Shown piece after piece: positions 14,320 to 17,087 of a stretch of DNA of 17,087 bases. The DNA lies in contig JAXHVA010000091.1 in the NCBI GenBank assembly GCA_034189035.1, positions 1 through 17,087 of the forward strand, written 5' to 3'. Source of the stretch: JAUXFK01 sp034189035 (GTDB lineage Bacteria > Desulfobacterota > UBA8473). Each line of letters opens with the position of its first letter. Position 1 is the first letter of the stretch. The position numbers were made by a program, and so were the translations under genes. The notes beneath the pieces are model-generated. The model saw nothing but the letters and a program-made list of their open reading frames with translations, ran no database searches and was not told the DNA's origin.

Positions 14320-14886
14320 ATGCTATCAAATATAAATCGCAAAATACTAAAAAACATGATCCTTGATCTATCTCTACAAATGAGGCCAGTCACATTGTCC
14401 TCAGGCAAATCAAGTGAATATTATATTGATGGTAAAATGGTTGCGTCAGATCCAGGCGGAGCTCCGTTAATCGCTAATGCAATCAAGGATATAATCGGGA
14501 CAACACAAATAGACTCGGTAGGAGGCCCGACAATAGGCGCGGATTTTATGCTTGGCGCTCTTTCTGGAAAAGGTTATTTCCGGACCTTTATAATAAGAAA
14601 AACTCCCAAAGAACACGGATTAAATAAATGGATCGAAGGACAGCTTAATGAGAATGACAGAAAAATAGCCATTATTGATGATGTCGCAACAACTGGAGGT
14701 TCAATCCTGAAAGCGATTGAGGCAGTAAAGGGAGAATTTCCCCGGGTAAAGATTATAAAAGTTGTGGTTTTAGTGGACCGGGAAGAAGGGGCCAAGGAGA
14801 AGCTTAAAGAAAAAGGTTATGTCCTGGAGAGCGTTTTTAAAGCAACTGAGCTATTTTTTTGCAAAAAAAATGATATTTTTCGATAA
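14320..14886 (+). CDS. pyrE: Orotate phosphoribosyltransferase
   Basis: The product is 188 residues. OPRTase joins orotate to PRPP to give OMP, the fifth step of UMP synthesis, in the cytoplasm. All signature elements are seen: LSSGK (26-30) and YYIDGK (34-39) for orotate/PRPP contact, GGPTIGAD (68-75), the mobile catalytic loop RKTPKEHG (93-100) with its lysines, the PRPP motif IAIIDDVATTGGS (116-128) with both aspartates, and DREEG (153-157). Length is normal for a single-domain enzyme; no OMP decarboxylase is fused. The start lacks a visible ribosome site; ATG 14320 is chosen because homology begins soon after. No other pyrimidine gene lies nearby. Beside phage genes it reads as an auxiliary metabolic gene raising pyrimidine supply during infection, but it could be host DNA at a prophage edge. 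Confidence 0.85.
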   Translation: MLSNINRKILKNMILDLSLQMRPVTLSSGKSSEYYIDGKMVASDPGGAPLIANAIKDIIGTTQIDSVGGPTIGADFMLGALSGKGYFRTFIIRKTPKEHGLNKWIEGQLNENDRKIAIIDDVATTGGSILKAIEAVKGEFPRVKIIKVVVLVDREEGAKEKLKEKGYVLESVFKATELFFCKKNDIFR

Positions 14887-14904
14887 AAAATCAAGTCTGC
14901 AAAA

Positions 14905-14920
14905 GTACAATATTTTGTAC
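14905..14920. promoter_or_regulatory. 16-bp dyad, distal copy
   Basis: GTACAATATTTTGTAC, with perfect 6-bp arms GTACAA/TTGTAC. It is the exact reverse complement of the copy at 15193. It lies just after the pyrE stop, about 395 bases before the predicted sigma54 start site. Confidence 0.55.
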
Positions 14921-15048
14921 CCCACCAAAGATAGCCAAATAATCAATAAAACAAGGTACTTACAGAATACAAAAATAAGCTGCCAGCCATAAACACCTGG
15001 AATTATTAAAGATACAACACAGTTCGTTAAATTATTTTACAGCCCTTG

Positions 15049-15063
15049 TGACAAAAATTGTCA
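15049..15063. promoter_or_regulatory. TGACAA dyad
   Basis: TGACAA and TTGTCA arms around AAA make a perfect 15-base dyad. It is followed by a GTTACA/TGTAAC pair at 15068-15103. A regulator site is possible; nothing else supports it. Confidence 0.35.
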
Positions 15064-15192
15064 GAATGTTACAGATTTTGTCAAATTTGAGCAAGTTTGT
15101 AACATCATGATATTATTATAATATAACTGTATTCCTGCCCAAAACCACCAATATCGGCAACAAAATCAAGTCAAAATCCCCAAAATTGCAAA

Positions 15193-15208
15193 GTACAAAA
15201 TATTGTAC
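15193..15208. promoter_or_regulatory. 16-bp dyad, proximal copy (candidate enhancer site)
   Basis: GTACAAAATATTGTAC, arms GTACAA/TTGTAC. Both copies are flanked by GCAAA before and C/CC after. Its centre is about 107 bases upstream of the predicted sigma54 start, the usual distance for enhancer-binding-protein sites. Confidence 0.6.
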
Positions 15209-15280
15209 CTCAAATGGGGCAATAACAAAATCCATAATCATATTGATAGCTTACGCCACATGCCTGAGATCATGTTGAGG

Positions 15281-15297
15281 TTGGCACAGGAATTGCT
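15281..15297 (+). promoter_or_regulatory. Sigma54 (-24/-12) promoter
   Basis: TTGGCACAGGAATTGCT matches the RpoN consensus (TTGGCACG-N4-TTGCW) at all positions but one. The GG and GC dinucleotides have the required 10-base spacing. Start is predicted near 15308, with an AAAGGAGG ribosome site and ATG 15335 downstream. A sigma70 alternative (TTGAGG, 18 bases, TATAAT at 15299-15304) overlaps it. Confidence 0.7.
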
Positions 15298-15334
15298 CTA
15301 TAATAGGGTAAATACATTTTAAAAGGAGGAGAGC

Positions 15335-15661
15335 ATGGGGAAAATAAAAGTCAATTCGCTTTTCCAGGTAAAGGATTATATAGAGAGTGATTCTTCAAAA
15401 AGTTTCTTCCAACAAATTGATAGTGTTGGAGGGAAAATAATGAAGGCGCCTGGGAAAATAGGCGCTGGATCAAAATTTCACCATCTCACTGTATGGTATA
15501 TTAATACAGTAGATGGTATTGGGATATGTAATGTTTTTTCTGATTGCGGTTCCGCAAAATGGAATAGTAATCTCAGCTTAATCCTTAATACTGATTTTGA
15601 GGTTGACTGTAAAAGATGTTTACGCTTAATAAAAATAGGAAAGAAGGAGGGAAGAGAATGA
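15335..15661 (+). CDS. Small Cys-rich protein, probable zinc binder
   Basis: The product is 108 residues. ATG 15335 follows AAAGGAGG. The N-terminal 50 residues are mixed. From about residue 49 the sequence reads HHLTVWYINTVDGIG, then a Cys/Gly pair (SDCGSA) and, after about 20 residues, VDCKRCLRL with a CxxC. This 'T-x-CG ... C-x-x-C-L' pattern is seen in many small phage and plasmid proteins of unknown function and probably holds one zinc ion. It is the first gene after the sigma54 promoter, and its stop overlaps the next start (ATGA). Function is not known. Confidence 0.65.
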   Translation: MGKIKVNSLFQVKDYIESDSSKSFFQQIDSVGGKIMKAPGKIGAGSKFHHLTVWYINTVDGIGICNVFSDCGSAKWNSNLSLILNTDFEVDCKRCLRLIKIGKKEGRE

Positions 15662-15915
15662 AAGGCTGGGCTATAAAGATAGATGACAATGGAAACCTCG
15701 AAATTGACGGAAAGTTGTTTGAGGTTGTTGGAGAAGGGTTCCCAGAGGAAGACGAATTTGGGAGTTTGTTTATTTGCCATAATTATCAAGCAGAAGATGA
15801 TGTTATGGCGAAATCTTGGCATCCTGTAACAGACATAAACGCCTTCGAGGAAGGCGATTTTGATTGTTGCGAATGGGACAATTTCAACACAGCAAAAGTC
15901 GTAATTATCGATTAA
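15658..15915 (+). CDS. Small acidic protein of unknown function
   Basis: The product is 85 residues. A longer frame begins at 15616, but ATG 15658 has a strong GGAGGG a few bases upstream and overlaps the previous stop by 4 bases (ATGA), so it is preferred. It is very acidic, especially PEEDEFG and EEGDFDCCEWD, with a beta-rich start (GWAIKIDDNGNLEIDGKLFEV) and three cysteines, two adjacent (about residues 71-72). No known domain is recognised. Charge suggests a DNA mimic or inhibitor as one option, but nothing in the sequence tests that. It is part of the plus-strand small-gene operon. Confidence 0.6.
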   Translation: MKGWAIKIDDNGNLEIDGKLFEVVGEGFPEEDEFGSLFICHNYQAEDDVMAKSWHPVTDINAFEEGDFDCCEWDNFNTAKVVIID

Positions 15916-15962
15916 CCTAACCGACCTCGGCAAGTCACTAAACTGCCGGAAAGGATAAAAAA

Positions 15963-16232
15963 ATGAAAATAATAGCGACAGCAGAAACATTTCCGCATGA
16001 GGACCTGTGGGTTGAGTACGAAATTTATCGGCACGGAACAAGATACCGTATCCAGGAGCAGGAATGTGGCCTGGGATGGGGTATACTTTGCGATGCTGAA
16101 AAGCCTACTCGTAGATGGGGTACGGCAGACGAGGTGATAGAAATATTGACAATGGACACGCGAGATGTCGGGGTTGTCGATATAATTGATGAAGATGAAT
16201 ATACCAAGCTCCGCAGCTTGGAAAAATATTAA
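15963..16232 (+). CDS. Small protein of unknown function
   Basis: The product is 89 residues. ATG 15963 has AAAGGA 7 bases upstream. The N-terminal half is beta-like with aromatic residues (LWVEYEIYRHGTRYRIQEQE), then a Gly/Trp turn (CGLGWGILCD) and a C-terminal acidic helix pair (ADEVIEILTM and DEDEYTKLRSLEKY). Two cysteines flank the turn. No domain is recognised. The 47-base spacer before it carries a CCGGAAAGGA block that recurs before the last gene of the window. Confidence 0.6.
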   Translation: MKIIATAETFPHEDLWVEYEIYRHGTRYRIQEQECGLGWGILCDAEKPTRRWGTADEVIEILTMDTRDVGVVDIIDEDEYTKLRSLEKY

Positions 16233-16270
16233 GATTTTTTAAAGAGGGAAAGATGGAAAAGGAGGGGAAA

Positions 16271-16471
16271 ATGAGACACAATCCTTATTATAACGAATAT
16301 AGGCGTAACCGGCTATATAACGGTTACGACTACGACAACCAAGCTTGGGTGATGGATGGCAAGTACGTCAGGTGTGGACACCCGGAAGCCATGCCTTGTG
16401 ACTGTTATGGTCGAATGCATGAGGGAGAAACCCCAGAACCGGGAACTGAGGAAATTCGAGATCAAATATAA
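16271..16471 (+). CDS. Small Tyr/Arg-rich protein with Cys-His cluster
   Basis: The product is 66 residues from ATG 16271, which has AAGGAGG 5 bases upstream. ATG 16253 is also in frame with a weaker GAGGG, giving 72. The N-terminus is rich in Tyr, Asn and Arg (NPYYNEYRRNRLYNGYDYDN). A cluster CGHPEAMPCDCYGRMH (C-H-C-C-H) in the second half could bind a metal. The tail is acidic with Pro/Glu. No family recognised. Part of the same operon. Confidence 0.6.
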   Translation: MRHNPYYNEYRRNRLYNGYDYDNQAWVMDGKYVRCGHPEAMPCDCYGRMHEGETPEPGTEEIRDQI

Positions 16472-16501
16472 CGTCGGCCAAGGCCGGAAAGGAAGGGAGA
16501 A

Positions 16502-17087
16502 ATGAAAATTGTAATAAGCACAGCAAGTTATGACGTGGACAACTTTGGTAAGCCATGGATAGTTAAAGTTGATTTTAGCAAATCGGCGCATGGTAAATTT
16601 AGATACGGGGAGTGGATCGGTGATTACCCTGGTAGCCCGGGCTTATTAAGCATAATCGCTTGCCCTGGCGATATTATTGCTACTGGGCAAAAAGATTATC
16701 GCAAACCAAATAATCCTACTAATTACAGTGTCGTCATGGAAGATGGGCTTGAACATATCGGTGGCAAGGGTAGTGCATATAAATACTTTTTGCAAAACAA
16801 TGACACGGCCCTAAATATGGTAAACGCTATCTTTAACATGACTCCGCACCCGGTTAACATTAAGGATGGGAAGATGAAAATGAAAACAAAAGTCAGAAAC
16901 ATGACGGGCAGAACAGGAAGGAAAGTCGCAAATCAGTTTATAATTTCTGATTGCTTCATTGAGTACAAAACCCGAACTGGCGAAATTATGAGATCACAAA
17001 AAGGCAATATGTTTCAATCTTACCAATCAAATATCGCCTTTAAAAGCGTCAACGGTCACACGTTTCTTGACGCTGAAAAATGGGATT
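16502..17087 (+). CDS. Two-domain phage/plasmid-type protein, 3' end outside window
   Basis: The frame is open from ATG 16502, with GGAAGGGAG just upstream, to the edge: 195 residues. Residues 1-115 are beta-rich with KPWIVKVDF, FRYGEWIGDYPGSPGLL and ACPGDIIATGQKDYRKP, a pattern seen in small phage-type proteins. From about residue 127 a second block begins, KTKVRNMTGRTGRKVANQFI, then FQSYQSNIAFK and FLDAEKWD. As I recall, this block resembles a stand-alone family of small phage proteins with a NQF...FQSY...WDYS pattern; I cannot check this here. The in-frame ATG at 16874, preceded by AAGGATGGGAAG, could start that part on its own. Function unknown for both halves. Confidence 0.55.
   Translation, partial: MKIVISTASYDVDNFGKPWIVKVDFSKSAHGKFRYGEWIGDYPGSPGLLSIIACPGDIIATGQKDYRKPNNPTNYSVVMEDGLEHIGGKGSAYKYFLQNNDTALNMVNAIFNMTPHPVNIKDGKMKMKTKVRNMTGRTGRKVANQFIISDCFIEYKTRTGEIMRSQKGNMFQSYQSNIAFKSVNGHTFLDAEKWD

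Larger units (their letters stand above)
14887..15334. other. 448-base regulatory gap between pyrE and the small-gene operon
   Basis: No supported gene. It holds two 16-bp dyads in opposite orientation (14905-14920, 15193-15208), a TGACAA-AAA-TTGTCA dyad (15049-15063), a GTTACA/TGTAAC inverted pair (15068-15103) and a sigma54 promoter at 15281-15297. Much of the rest is AT-rich. Confidence 0.6.

Noticed and set aside
15478..16041. 187-residue minus-strand open frame
   Set aside because: It lies opposite three plus-strand genes that have strong ribosome sites and ATGA coupling. Its composition is that of a complement shadow.

Overview
The window holds the packaging and virion-assembly half of a short-tailed (podovirus-like) tailed phage or prophage, plus a metabolic gene and the start of a separate operon of small genes. 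Base composition is AT-rich, with bacterial Shine-Dalgarno sites and some GTG starts. The host cannot be named. Bacterial sigma70- and sigma54-type promoters and Sec-type signal peptides point to a bacterial host, more likely Gram-negative (inference).

Minus strand, read from about 14.1 kb down to 1: a 40-residue membrane peptide with its own promoter, structured leader and terminator (14275-13984); a small zinc-ribbon protein (13960-13742); a 520-base control region with three related dyad operators and a good sigma70-type promoter; then one long late operon. The operon order is a small basic protein, small terminase, a 378-base gap with 10-bp phased repeats (candidate packaging site), large terminase (GpA type), portal, a tiny basic protein, a zinc-finger protein, a small helical protein, a secreted beta-rich protein, scaffold, major capsid protein, a decoration-type protein, a HeH/LEM-like protein, two adaptor-type proteins and a nozzle-like protein that runs off the left edge. 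Perfect hairpins lie in the three gaps around the capsid and decoration genes, which suggests dosage control within one transcript.

Plus strand, right part: orotate phosphoribosyltransferase (pyrE) at 14320-14886, a 448-base regulatory gap, and from 15335 a tightly packed operon of five small genes of unknown function. A near-perfect sigma54 (-24/-12) promoter precedes this operon. Upstream of that promoter are two copies, in opposite orientation, of a 16-bp dyad that could be enhancer sites.

The oddest features are: (1) three proteins of the virion module with N-terminal Sec-type signal sequences; (2) the sigma54 promoter with its dyads; (3) the helically phased repeats at the terminase junction; (4) the late promoter lying between two copies of a palindromic operator. 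No tRNA, rRNA, CRISPR array, insertion sequence, integrase or lysis gene was recognised.
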